This document shows positions 35,779-44,546 of a stretch of DNA of 61,038 nucleotides, one piece after another. This DNA is from an uncultured Campylobacter sp. (GTDB lineage Bacteria > Campylobacterota > Campylobacteria > Campylobacterales > Campylobacteraceae), in contig NZ_CALJPG010000034.1 in the NCBI RefSeq assembly GCF_937980635.1, forward strand, positions 1 to 61,038. The letters are read 5' to 3'. The notes beneath the pieces were generated by a model that was not told the DNA's origin, made no database searches, and saw only the letters and a program-made list of their open reading frames with translations. Within the stretch, counting starts at the first letter, position 1. Each line of letters opens with the position of its first letter. A program made the position numbers and the translations under genes.

Positions 35779-36023
35779 TATTCGTTATTGCTTAGGATAT
35801 TTCCGCTCATTTGCAAAAATTTGTCGTTTAGCTCGTCTTGTAGATCCTGCTGTGCGATGAAGCTTTCGATCTCGCGCTCGCTAATGCCGCGCGCTTCGCA
35901 GAGTCGCTCACAGGCGATTAGGCGGATTAGAGCTTCTTCGATTTCGTTTTGCACTAAAGTAGGGCTTGCAGCGGATAAAATTTCAAAAAATTTCTCTCTT
36001 GGGCTGCCTTCAAAAATATCCAT
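35778..36023 (-). CDS. DUF2018-family small protein
   Basis: An 81-residue, acidic, mostly helical cytoplasmic protein (MDIFEGSPREKFFEILSAASPTLVQ...). I recognise the pattern and position as the DUF2018 family that precedes the prenyl synthase gene in Campylobacter; its function is unknown. ATG follows AAGGAAGG. It shares a base with the next start, so it heads the prenyl synthase-hemA-proS operon and has a TATAAT box 23 bases upstream. Confidence 0.85.
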   Translation of the reverse strand: MDIFEGSPREKFFEILSAASPTLVQNEIEEALIRLIACERLCEARGISEREIESFIAQQDLQDELNDKFLQMSGNILSNNE

Positions 36024-36045
36024 TTACCTTCCTTAAAATTTCGCG

Positions 36046-36051
36046 ATTATA
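36046..36051 (-). promoter_or_regulatory. -10 box of the DUF2018-prenyl synthase-hemA-proS operon
   Basis: Reads GC-TATAAT on the minus strand, 23 bases upstream of the ATG at 36023. No clear -35. Confidence 0.5.
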
Positions 36052-36817
36052 GCAAATGTAAAATTTAATTTAGGTTAGGGCGCGGCAAACTATCGGGGCT
36101 TTTAAACAGGAGCGATTACGCAGATTTTGCGCTTGCGTGCGGTAAATTTTAAGCTTAAGCGCGGGATTTTGGGCTTTAGATTTCGCAATTTTAAAATTTT
36201 ACTTGTTTGCGAGATAGGCAGAGCGAGCGGAATTTAAAAATTTAATCTTGGTCGCGTGGCGGATTAAACGCAAAGCTTTGCAGATAGGCGAAATTTTAAA
36301 TTTTACAGATAAGCGGCTTGATTTTGCGGAAATTTTAAAATTTTGTGGCGCGAGTGAAATTTTAGATTTCGCGTGAGCGGATAGAATTCCGCTTTGTTTG
36401 AGCGATAAAATTCTTTAACTTCGCGCAGGATTTGAAATTTCATGGACGCGGTAGAATGCTAAAATCGCGTTTGCATTAAATTTTAAGTCTGGCTTTCGAG
36501 ACAAATTTTAAATTAAGCCGCGAGAGGGCGTCTTTAAATTTTTAAAATTCCACCACCTTTTACAGATAGAATTTTATTTTTCGCGCAGATAAAATCGCGC
36601 ACCACAAAAGCTACTTTTAAAATTTCAAATTCCACTCGCGCAGATGAAATCCCAGTTTCTCGTGCTAGCGGAATTTTCTGCGCAAGGATTATTTTTAAAT
36701 TTAACCTCGCTTACGTTGTGCGCGAGGATGGAATTTGCTCCGTTTTAAGAGTTAAGCGTGATTTTCCTTGCTGCAATACTACTTTTAATTTAGCTATGCC
36801 TAAAAAGCCAGGCTGCT
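36052..36817. repeat. 766-base spacer rich in RAATTY words
   Basis: No gene. From about 36140 to 36720, words such as GAATTT, AAATTT, GAATTCC and AAATTCC occur every 25-45 bases on both strands, often as GCGGAATTT or GCG..AAATTTTA. The pattern matches the arrays at 5579 and 15480. Confidence 0.5.
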
Positions 36818-37732
36818 TTAAATTCCGCCGATGATTTCGCGCGCTTGCGCGATGCTTAGGGCATTGCGGCTTAGTTCGCTAGGCTCGCCAAATCCCCAGC
36901 ATACCTGCAAATACTCAAGTTTTGCGCCTCTTAGATCTGCTAAGTTTGCCTGAAAGCATCGCGCCGCCGCAGCTTGTGCGCTTTCCGTCGCTTCTGCTTT
37001 TGCGGAAATTTTAGCGCCTTTAAAGCTTAGAGTTGCCGCCCCGCCAGCGTCCGAGTCGTTAGGGCGGAATTTTTCATCTGCGTTAAGATTTTCGCCGCAA
37101 GAGCTTAAGCTTCCGCTGCTGGCGCTGAAATTCTTTCTACTAGTGTCGCGGCTAGCATTTAAGCTCTCGCCGTTATTGCCGCCTTGAAATTCTAAATTTT
37201 GTAAAAATTCCGCGCCACGGAGTGCGGCTAGCTCATCCTTTTTGCTATCGCCTAAAAAAAATGCGTTTTTGTGCGGCGAGCGTGCGATTACGTGTAGCAA
37301 CATCGCAGGGTTGGGCTTTGATGGCATCTGCTCGTCCGCGCCTACGACCAGATCAAATAGCCTGCGCACGCCCGTTTTTTCTAAGATCGCGCTTAGGGTG
37401 TAGGAAGGTGCATTGGAGGCGACTGCGAGAAAAAATCCTGCTTTTTTGCACGAGTGCAAAAGATCTTCGATACCCTCGTAAAGCACGGCAAAATCGCGGT
37501 AATTGCTTACGAATTCTTTCTCGAAAAAAGCAAGCTCTTCAGCGCTCGCTTCGGTTTTGCCGTAAAATTCCAAAAAGGCGTTTTTACTTGGATCGTTGAT
37601 GGTGTGGACGATGAAATTCTTTTGCAGTGGCGCTAGGCCGTAGAGCTCGCGGCGAGTGTTATTGACGCTGATTTCGATCGCGCGCGAGGAGTCGAGTAGC
37701 GTGCCATCCATATCAAAAATCACGGTTTTCAT
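36818..37732 (-). CDS. HAD-family phosphatase (Gph-like) with ~80-residue insertion
   Basis: A 304-residue HAD hydrolase resembling phosphoglycolate phosphatase. Motif I is FDMDGTLLDSS (6-16), motif II VASNAPS (104-110), motif III lysine in MPSKPNP (136-142) and motif IV FLGDSKKDELAALR (159-172). The normal enzyme is about 215-225 residues. Between motif IV and the closing strand (LEYLQVCWGFGEPSEL, 272-287) lies an 80-residue serine/alanine/asparagine-rich stretch with SASSGSLSSCG and KFRPNDSDAGG, coded by AAATTT/GAATTT words. The active-site fold is complete, so it may be functional. It probably shares a transcript with the following small gene on its 5' side. Confidence 0.85.
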   Translation of the reverse strand: MKTVIFDMDGTLLDSSRAIEISVNNTRRELYGLAPLQKNFIVHTINDPSKNAFLEFYGKTEASAEELAFFEKEFVSNYRDFAVLYEGIEDLLHSCKKAGFFLAVASNAPSYTLSAILEKTGVRRLFDLVVGADEQMPSKPNPAMLLHVIARSPHKNAFFLGDSKKDELAALRGAEFLQNLEFQGGNNGESLNASRDTSRKNFSASSGSLSSCGENLNADEKFRPNDSDAGGAATLSFKGAKISAKAEATESAQAAAARCFQANLADLRGAKLEYLQVCWGFGEPSELSRNALSIAQAREIIGGI

Positions 37733-38089
37733 CTAGTAATCCTTTAAAAAATCGATTTTATGCTTGTCTTTTTTGTAACTTTTATTGTTTTTGAGCTTTT
37801 GCAAGGCGTTTGCTTCATGCTGTAGCGCCGATCTAAACGCAGCATCGCTGATCTGCCCTGCCTCGCTAGCATCAAGGACGTTTTTGGCAAAGCTTTCAAG
37901 CGCCTTGGTGTAGGGGCTATCGAGATTCGTAGCGGCCGCTTTAGATAAAATTTCGTAGTTTTTAGCTATTCGCTTCGCAAAGAGCTCTGCGTCGAAATCC
38001 TCGCGCTTTAGCAGTGCTACGGCGGATTTTACGAAGCGTTCTAATGCGCGGATATATTTAACGCGCTCATCTTTTTCTTTGATTTGCAT
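37733..38089 (-). CDS. Hypothetical helical protein, 118 residues
   Basis: Begins MQIKEKDERVKYIRALERFVKSA with a strong AAGGA site, and ends next to the HAD gene start with no spacing. It is rich in K, E, A and L, with long helices and no signal peptide, membrane span or recognised domain; a charged KNNKSYKKDKHKIDFLKDY tail follows. The two genes on this strand probably share the promoter at 38114. No function can be assigned. Confidence 0.7.
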   Translation of the reverse strand: MQIKEKDERVKYIRALERFVKSAVALLKREDFDAELFAKRIAKNYEILSKAAATNLDSPYTKALESFAKNVLDASEAGQISDAAFRSALQHEANALQKLKNNKSYKKDKHKIDFLKDY

Positions 38090-38113
38090 GATCTTTCCTT
38101 AATTAAAGCGCGC

Positions 38114-38141
38114 ATTATAGCAAAATTCGAAATTTTGGCAA
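38114..38141 (-). promoter_or_regulatory. Promoter of the hypothetical/HAD gene pair
   Basis: On the minus strand TTGCCA (38136-38141) is followed after 16 bases by TATAAT (38114-38119), about 25 bases upstream of the start at 38089. It diverges from the metY promoter within a 195-base spacer. Confidence 0.6.
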
Positions 38142-38228
38142 AATTACGCATATTGTAAAACTATATTTTAATAATATTTTTTTCTAGAAATCCCTTATTA
38201 TAGTAATTTTAAAATCATATAAAAATAC

Positions 38229-38257
38229 TTGACTTTATTTTAAAATTTCGCTATTAT
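38229..38257 (+). promoter_or_regulatory. Promoter of the metY-rrf2-cysK operon
   Basis: TTGACT (38229-38234) and TATTAT (38252-38257) with a 17-base spacer, about 28 bases upstream of the metY ATG. The region between the two divergent promoters is a natural place for the operator of the Rrf2-type regulator, though I cannot define its site. Confidence 0.65.
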
Positions 38258-38284
38258 TCGCCAAATTTTTTACAAAGGACAAAA

Positions 38285-39556
38285 ATGCAAAAAGAAACCC
38301 TCGCAACTCATTTTGGTTACGACTCCGTCGCCGGCTACGGCACGATGGCAGTTCCCATTTATCAAAGCACCGCGTTTAACTTCGGTTCTAGCAAAAAGGC
38401 CGCCGATCGCTTCGCGCTGCGTGATCTAGGGCCGATTTATGGGCGTTTGACAAATCCTACTACTGATGTTTTTGAGGCGCGACTTGCGGCGCTGGAAAAC
38501 GGCAAAGCCGCAATCGCAGTCTCTAGCGGGCAGGCAGCGATATTTTTTGCGGTGGCAAATTTAGCCGCAGCGGGCGAAAATATCATTATCGCCGAGAAAA
38601 TTTACGGCGGCGCGACCACGCTTTTGGCGCACACGATCAAGCGTTTCGGTATCGAAGCTAGGGTTTTTGACTCCGAAACGGCAGATAATCTGGAAGGTTT
38701 AATCGATGATAAAACTAGAGCGATCTTTTTTGAGACACTTTCAAATCCTCAAATTTCGGTTGCAAATACCGCTAAAATCGCTACAATCGCAAATAAGCAC
38801 GGCGTAGTAACGATTGCGGATAACACGATCCCAAGCCCTGCGCTTTACAATCCGCTTGATGACGGCGCCGATGTCGTAATCCACAGCGCTAGCAAATACA
38901 TAAGCGGGCAAGGTCTTAGCATCGCGGGTGCGATCGTTTCGGGCAAAGGATTAAATTCTAAACTCAAAGGCAATTCGCGTTACGCGCATTTTAACGAGCC
39001 TGATGAGAGCTACCACGGCTTAGTTTATGCGGATTTAGTAGATAATTTTGATATTTACACGCTTAGAATTCGCTTGTCCCTGCTTCGCGATATTGGTGCG
39101 ACTCTATCGCCGTTTAACGCGTTTCAGCTCATACAGGGGCTTGAAACGCTGCCGCTTCGTATGCAAAAACACTCGCAAAACGCGCTAAAGATAGCAGAAT
39201 TTTTACAAAATCATCCGAAGGTAAAGCAGGTCAATTATCCGGGGCTTGCAAGTTCGCCGTTTAATGCCGCGATCAAAGCGAAATTTAAAAACGGTTATGC
39301 AAGCAGTCTGATGAGCTTCATCGTAGATAGCGAAGAAACAGCGCTAAAAGCGGTTAGTAAGGTTAAAATTTTCTCCGTCGTAGCAAATATCGGCGATACG
39401 AAGTCGATCATCACTCATCCTGCGAGCACGACGCATTCGCAGCTAAATGAGGAGCAGCTAAACCGCGCTGGCGTGCCTGCGAGCTTAATCCGCCTAAGCG
39501 TGGGTATAGAGGACGCGAACGATTTGATTTCCGATCTTAGTGAGGCACTGAAATAA
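38285..39556 (+). CDS. metY: O-acetylhomoserine sulfhydrylase (aminocarboxypropyltransferase)
   Basis: A 423-residue pyridoxal-phosphate enzyme joining O-acetylhomoserine with sulfide to give homocysteine. The PLP lysine is in DVVIHSASKYISGQGLSIAG near residue 205. Upstream, SSGQAAIFFAVANL (80-93) and FFETLSNPQISVAN, and downstream the long GYASSLMSF and GDTKSIITHPASTTHSQL blocks, separate this family (about 425 residues) from the ~380-residue cystathionine enzymes. The last base of its stop codon is the first base of the regulator gene. It provides sulfur assimilation into methionine. Confidence 0.93.
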   Translation: MQKETLATHFGYDSVAGYGTMAVPIYQSTAFNFGSSKKAADRFALRDLGPIYGRLTNPTTDVFEARLAALENGKAAIAVSSGQAAIFFAVANLAAAGENIIIAEKIYGGATTLLAHTIKRFGIEARVFDSETADNLEGLIDDKTRAIFFETLSNPQISVANTAKIATIANKHGVVTIADNTIPSPALYNPLDDGADVVIHSASKYISGQGLSIAGAIVSGKGLNSKLKGNSRYAHFNEPDESYHGLVYADLVDNFDIYTLRIRLSLLRDIGATLSPFNAFQLIQGLETLPLRMQKHSQNALKIAEFLQNHPKVKQVNYPGLASSPFNAAIKAKFKNGYASSLMSFIVDSEETALKAVSKVKIFSVVANIGDTKSIITHPASTTHSQLNEEQLNRAGVPASLIRLSVGIEDANDLISDLSEALK

Positions 39557-39969
39557 TGGCACTTTTAAGCACAAAGGGCGTTTATGGGCTGGCTGCGATT
39601 TTGCAGATCGCCAAAGCTAGCGAAGTAGCGCCGATAAGTATCAAAGAGATCGCCGAGCGTACGGGAGTTTCTAAGAATTATTTGGAGCAAATTCTAAATA
39701 CCCTTAGAAACGAAAAGCTAGTGTGTAGCATCAAAGGTAAAAACGGCGGTTATCACCTAGCCAGAGATGCTAGCGAGATTTCTTTCGGTGAAATTTTTAC
39801 TGCTCTTGAAAAGGATCTGCGGATGACTAGCATTCAGATGAGCGATCCCGGACTGCGGGCGTTTTTTGAAAAATTCGACGTCAAGCTGGCAGAAATATTT
39901 AACGAGCCTCTAAGCAGCTACGAGGAGATGATGGCGCGAAGCGTCCAGTATTTAAATTTCAGCATTTAA
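39556..39969 (+). CDS. Rrf2-family regulator, CymR-like
   Basis: A 137-residue winged-helix dimer regulator. The helix-turn-helix region ISIKEIAERTGVSKNYLEQILNTLRNEKLVCSIKGKNGGYHLA (about 27-70) is typical of Rrf2. It has only one cysteine, so it lacks the three-cysteine cluster that binds Fe-S in IscR and NsrR. That, and its place between metY and cysK, makes it look like CymR, which senses cysteine status through CysK in Firmicutes. Start overlaps metY (TAATG) and cysK follows 9 bases after its stop. Confidence 0.88.
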   Translation: MALLSTKGVYGLAAILQIAKASEVAPISIKEIAERTGVSKNYLEQILNTLRNEKLVCSIKGKNGGYHLARDASEISFGEIFTALEKDLRMTSIQMSDPGLRAFFEKFDVKLAEIFNEPLSSYEEMMARSVQYLNFSI

Positions 39970-39978
39970 AGGAAAAAT

Positions 39979-40893
39979 ATGAAAATAGCAAACGATGTTA
40001 CGGAGCTCATCGGCAATACTCCGTTAGTTAGAATTAATACGTTTGGCAAAAATGCCCTCATCCTAGCCAAGGCGGAATTTTTAAACCCAAGCCACTCGGT
40101 CAAGGATCGCATCGCGTGGCAGATCGTAAAAGACGCGCTAAGCTCGGGCAAAATCGACAAAAATAGCGTTTTGATAGAGCCTACCAGCGGAAATACGGGC
40201 GTGGGGCTTGCGATGATCGCGGCAAAGCTCGGTATGAAGCTAATTTTAACGATGCCAAGCTCGATGAGTATCGAGCGCCAAAAGCTCATAGCCGCATTCG
40301 GGGCTAAAATCGAGCTGACTGATCCGAAATTTGGAATGAAAGGCGCGGTGGATAGGGCAAATGAGCTGGCTGCGAACACTCCAAATAGCTTCATCCCGAG
40401 CCAGTTTGATAACCCGAGCAATCCAAAGGCGCATTTTCAAAGCACTGGACCTGAAATTTGGGAGCAAAGCGGCGGTAAGGTAGATATTTTAGTCGCGGGA
40501 TTTGGCACAGGTGGCACGCTTAGCGGCACGGCGAAATTTTTAAAATCTAAAAATCCAAACCTAAAAGCCTACGGCGTGGAGCCCGCTAGCTCGCCGCTTC
40601 TTACGTGCGGCACCGCGGGCGGGCATAAGATCCAAGGCATCGGCGCGAATTTCATCCCCGAAAATCTCGATAGAAGCGTCATCGACGGCTTTTTGACGGT
40701 CGAAAACGACGACGCGTTCGCTGCTGCTAGACAGCTGGCGCAAAAAGAGGGCCTGCTCGTGGGCATTTCAAGCGGTGCGAACGTTTATGCTGCCGCGCAG
40801 ATCGCCGCCAAGCCCGAGAACAAGGGCAAAGTGATCGTTACGATCCTCTGCGATACCGGCGAGAGGTATCTTTCTACCGAGCTTTTTAAATAG
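39979..40893 (+). CDS. cysK: Cysteine synthase (O-acetylserine sulfhydrylase)
   Basis: A 304-residue pyridoxal-phosphate enzyme making cysteine from O-acetylserine and sulfide. The PLP lysine is in NPSHSVKDRIAWQIV (Lys42 region), the substrate loop is EPTSGNTGVGLA near 66-77, and GFGTGGTLSGTAKFLK near 173-188 binds the phosphate. It is a standard size. In CymR systems CysK also binds the regulator to modulate repression, which would explain the gene order metY-rrf2-cysK. AAAGGA precedes the ATG. Confidence 0.95.
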   Translation: MKIANDVTELIGNTPLVRINTFGKNALILAKAEFLNPSHSVKDRIAWQIVKDALSSGKIDKNSVLIEPTSGNTGVGLAMIAAKLGMKLILTMPSSMSIERQKLIAAFGAKIELTDPKFGMKGAVDRANELAANTPNSFIPSQFDNPSNPKAHFQSTGPEIWEQSGGKVDILVAGFGTGGTLSGTAKFLKSKNPNLKAYGVEPASSPLLTCGTAGGHKIQGIGANFIPENLDRSVIDGFLTVENDDAFAAARQLAQKEGLLVGISSGANVYAAAQIAAKPENKGKVIVTILCDTGERYLSTELFK

Positions 40894-41619
40894 GCGGCGA
40901 TTTTGCGTGGGTGCGGCGTTAGTACATAGATTGGCGCCGTGATTTTTACACGTTTACGTGGACACAGAACTCCACAATTGGTTTTACGCGGGCGCGCAGC
41001 TCGGCGCGATTAAATTTTACGCTGGCGCCGGAGTTGGCGCGATGAGTTTTGCGCGATCGCGCGACTATATTTTATATTTTTCGCGTTACGTAGGCGATAG
41101 AATTAATACGATAGTTTCTGCGCGAGCGAGGCGATAGTCGCGATGGTCGCGCGATGACTTTATGAGAGCGAGACGATTTTTAGCTTCGCCGATTTTGCGA
41201 TTTATTGATTTGCTAATTTAGCGGCTCGCCGCGAGATAAAATTTAGTCCCAAAATAGGGCTAAATTTTAAAATTTCGCCTCGCTCACAGACAATAATTTT
41301 TGGGCGCACTATGTATAACGGCGCGACCGCGCAATACGCAAGGCATTAAATTTAAAGCGCCTAGTCCGCCAAATCTGCGAGATCCGTTCTTGCCGCAAAA
41401 TTTTATATCGCCGTCCGCACGCACGCGGGATAAAATTTTAAAATCATAATCTGAAATTTTAAAGCTCGCTCGTGCGACGTAAATTCCAAGCTCTCACCGT
41501 ACATAAATTTCAAACCCGCGCCGTATGTAAAATCTGGATCCCGCCTTTTAAATTTAGCCGAATTTCAAAATTTAATCATAAAAACGCTATCATCGGGGCA
41601 AAATTTTTAAGGTTGTAAA
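40894..41619. repeat. Gene-free spacer with GGCGCGAT/TTTTACGC units
   Basis: 726 bases without a gene. Near 40940-41100, variants of GGCGC(C/G)(G)AT plus TTTTTAC/TTTTAC(GC) recur about every 60 bases. Downstream are several RAATTY words and a TATCAT near 41589 that may be the rarA -10. No ORF is credible on either strand. Confidence 0.45.
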
Positions 41620-42816
41620 ATGAGTTTGAGCTTGAAATTTCGCCCCAAAAGCTTAGAGCAGATCGTGGGGCAGGGCAAGATCGTAGCGGTTTTTAAAAAA
41701 TTCGTCGCCGCAGGCAGCATCCCGCACAGTATATTTTTCGGCGCCGCAGGCAGCGGCAAAACGACGATGGCGCGCGTGATCGCAAGCGAGCTGAACTACG
41801 ATTTTTACGAGCTTGACGCCACGAGCCTGAAAGTCGAGGATATCCGCAAAATTCTATCCTCGCACGCAGGCTCGCTCATCAAGCCACTCATTTTTATCGA
41901 CGAGATCCACCGCCTCAGCAAGACGCAGCAGGAGGTGTTGCTAATCCCGATGGAGAACTACGCCGCGATCATCATCGGCGCGACGACGGAAAATCCGCAG
42001 TTCGTGCTAAGCAGCGGCATCCGCTCGCGCTCGATGATCTTTGAGTTTGAGCCGCTTAGCTACGAGGATTTGGAGGCGCTTTTGGCACGGGTGCAGGGCG
42101 AGATCGGCTTTGAGATGGACGAGGAGGCACGAAAATACCTGCTAAACTCCAGCAGTGGCGATGCGAGGAGTATGTTGAACCTGCTGGAATTTGCGCTTTT
42201 GGCAGACAGCGCCATTACGCTGGATACGCTTCGCACGCTGCGTGCAAATGCCGTCGCTGCGGGCGTTAGCAGCGATGACCTGCATTACGAGCTTGCTAGT
42301 GCGATGATCAAAAGCCTGCGCGGCAGCGACGCCGACGCCGCGCTGTATTATGTCGCGAGGCTGATAGATGCGGGCGAGAGCGCGGATTTTATCGCGCGCA
42401 GGATGGTGATCCTAGCTAGCGAGGATATCGGCAATGCCAATCCAAACGCCCTAAATATCGCCGCCAGCACGCTAACTGCCGTCAGCAAGATCGGCTACCC
42501 CGAAGCTCGCATTATTTTGGGGCAATGCGCGATCTATCTGGCGCACAGCCCCAAATCAAACGCCGCGTATTTGGGCATCAACGCCGCTTTGAAATTCGTC
42601 CGCTCTACCGCACCGCTGCCTACGCCGCGCTATCTCATCAACTCCGACAAGCAGATCGCAGACTACAAATACCCGCACGACTTCGGCGGCTGGGTCGAGC
42701 AGGCCTATATGAGCGAGGCGGCGAAATTTTACGAAAGCAAGGGGATCGGCTTTGAAAAGACGCTGGATGAGTGGCTGGCGCGATTGCGCAAAGAAAAGAT
42801 CGTTATCAAGGAATGA
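41620..42816 (+). CDS. rarA: Replication-associated recombination protein RarA (MgsA)
   Basis: A 398-residue AAA+ ATPase of the clamp-loader-like RarA/MgsA/Wrnip1 family, acting at stalled forks. It opens with LKFRPKSLEQIVGQGKIV. Walker A GAAGSGKTTMARV is near 41-53, Walker B IFIDEIHRLSKTQQEVLL near 91-108, sensor 1 in IIIGATTENPQFVL, and the arginine-finger/sensor 2 region SGDARSMLNLLEF near 185-197. The C-terminal half has the family-specific HSPKSNAAYLGINAAL and YKYPHDFGGWVEQ blocks. The product is shorter than the E. coli enzyme (447), as is usual for Campylobacter. It overlaps the next ORF's frame start by 4 bases. Confidence 0.95.
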   Translation: MSLSLKFRPKSLEQIVGQGKIVAVFKKFVAAGSIPHSIFFGAAGSGKTTMARVIASELNYDFYELDATSLKVEDIRKILSSHAGSLIKPLIFIDEIHRLSKTQQEVLLIPMENYAAIIIGATTENPQFVLSSGIRSRSMIFEFEPLSYEDLEALLARVQGEIGFEMDEEARKYLLNSSSGDARSMLNLLEFALLADSAITLDTLRTLRANAVAAGVSSDDLHYELASAMIKSLRGSDADAALYYVARLIDAGESADFIARRMVILASEDIGNANPNALNIAASTLTAVSKIGYPEARIILGQCAIYLAHSPKSNAAYLGINAALKFVRSTAPLPTPRYLINSDKQIADYKYPHDFGGWVEQAYMSEAAKFYESKGIGFEKTLDEWLARLRKEKIVIKE

Positions 42817-42818
42817 GA

Positions 42819-43175
42819 ATGAACTTCAGCAGCGTCCTAAAACTAATGAAGCAGCGCTATAGTGCGGACGGCGAGTATCTGTGGGATGAATATCCCAATT
42901 TTGCGGTTTTTCGTCACGCAGGAGGGAAGCGCAAGTGGTTTGCGCTTCTGATGCGCGGGCTTGCAAACGAAAAGCTCGGTCGCGCACTTCCTGGCTCAAG
43001 CGATGTGATAAATTTAAAGATAAAGCCCGATTTGGCGGCAATTTTGCGTGACGAAAAAGGAATTTTTGCAGCCTATCATATGAATAAAAAGCACTGGATC
43101 AGCGTCTGCCTTGATGCGGTGCCGCGCGAGCAGATCGAGGATCTAATCGAGCATAGCAGGGAGCTTACGAGGTAG
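42819..43175 (+). CDS. MmcQ/YjbR-family DNA-binding protein
   Basis: A 118-residue protein with the YjbR fold (CyaY-like): DEYPNFAVFRHAGGKRKWFALLM near the start, VINLKIKPD near 60 and a C-terminal GIFAAYHMNKKHWISVCLDAVP (about 80-100). Members bind DNA with unknown roles. Of two candidate ATGs I prefer 42819 (MNFSSVLKLM), because the AAGGA site is 6 bases away, whereas the ATG at 42813, overlapping the rarA stop, has no spacing. It is probably cotranscribed with rarA. Confidence 0.85.
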   Translation: MNFSSVLKLMKQRYSADGEYLWDEYPNFAVFRHAGGKRKWFALLMRGLANEKLGRALPGSSDVINLKIKPDLAAILRDEKGIFAAYHMNKKHWISVCLDAVPREQIEDLIEHSRELTR

Positions 43176-43292
43176 AATTTTGCGCCTGAGCTCGGTTTAA
43201 ATTTGCGTGCGAAAGAGGCTAAATTTGAACCGAGAGTGCAGATTTTAGCGGCTCGCGAGGCTTAAATTTAAAAATATCCGCAAGGAGCGCGG

Positions 43293-44299
43293 ATGAATGA
43301 GCAAAATTTGAAATATATCACAAATTTAAAATGCAGGACGTGCCGTGGAGCAGACTCACGACCGCTTACGACAGGGCAAGCGGATTTGCTGAAATTTTTG
43401 AGAAACTCGCGCGGGCAATCGAAGCTTGTGATGCGGCGCGCAGTTCGGGCGACGAGCAAAATTTAGACAGAGTGTTAAATTTAACAACCGAGTCCAGCGC
43501 AGGGCAAAATTTAAAAAGTAAGCCCGGTTGCTGGCAAAATTCTACGGATGCGGCAAGATGCGGCGCGGCTCAAAATTCTGTAAATTTAGCGCAAAAGAGC
43601 GAGTCTAAATTTAAAAAGGCAGATAGCGAGGCGGAGAAATTTAAAAAGGGCGGAGAGACGGAGCTTAAAACGGATACGGCGAAGTGCGGAGAGGCGGAAT
43701 TTAAGAGTGCCGATAGCGCGGCGATAAAATTTAAAGCGAGCCAGGCGAGTAAATTTAAAACGAGCACGGCGGATAAGAGCTCGAATGCGAGCGAGCGGGA
43801 GAAATTTGACGCCAAGGCCCTCCAGGACGTGCTTAGTAAGATTTTTAACGAGATAGAGCATCAAAGTACGCTTTGGCATGCAACCCCTTTTGCGCTGCTG
43901 TTTTTGGCGCGTATCTTTATGCAGGCGCGGGCGGCTACGGGCAAAAACGCGAATAAAAATAATCAAAACGCCGTTGCGGAGATAAACGAAAAAAACGAAA
44001 ACGACGAAAACGAAGCGGCAGGCTTTATCGCGGCTCGGCTCGGCGGATTTTTTGCGTTTATGATTGAGATTTGCGATGATGCCGATAAGATCTCGCACGC
44101 AGCGCCGCTGTCGAACTTTTCGGATATGCTTGCGGAAAAATATCTGTGGCCGCAGAGCGATGAGAATGACGAGGAGCGCTGGGAGGAGTACTTTTACGAC
44201 GATGAGCTATTTTACAGCCTTTATTTTTATTCGCGGGCGGTTTTGGATGCGACGGGAGTGGACTTTACGCAGTTTAAGCCTGGGCCAGGTGGCGTTTAA
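43293..44299 (+). pseudogene. HEAT-like immunity-type protein with low-complexity insertion; start in another frame
   Basis: The long frame begins at ATG 43331 without a ribosome site. The true start looks to be ATG 43293 behind AAGGAG, in a different frame; the two join by a -1 shift at AAATTTAAAA (43322-43331) to give MNEQNLKYITNLK then MQDVPWSRLTTAYDRA. The order W..L.TAYDRAS..AEIFEKL, then IEHQSTLWHATPFALLFLARI, matches HEAT-type proteins of immunity clusters (HQGTxYxAxxxAxPFL). Between these two helices lies a ~120-residue K/S/A/N-rich insertion with repeated KFK, coded by AAATTTAAA words. The C-terminus is acidic with EERWEEYFYDD. It may be intact by frameshifting, or a pseudogene. Confidence 0.55.
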
Positions 44300-44546
44300 G
44301 GCTGCGCTATCTCGCCTTTTGATTCTAAATTTAGTGAGACGAGGTGCGCTTTGGCGACGCTTTGTTTAAATTTAGACTTCAAAAAATTTTAAAATTCTTT
44401 AAAAATTTACGGAATGCGGAATTTACAGATCGTCTTTTTAAATTTAAAATTCGCGCGATTTTTGATCGGCGGTGCGGTTAAGGCGCGGGTAGCGCTTTTA
44501 AATTTAGATCGCCACGAAGCTTCAAACCCGCTTACAGCGCAGCTTT

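Noticed and set aside
43268..43459. Minus-strand ORF over the start of the HEAT-like gene
   Set aside because: No ribosome site and low-complexity content; does not explain the frame problem on the plus strand.
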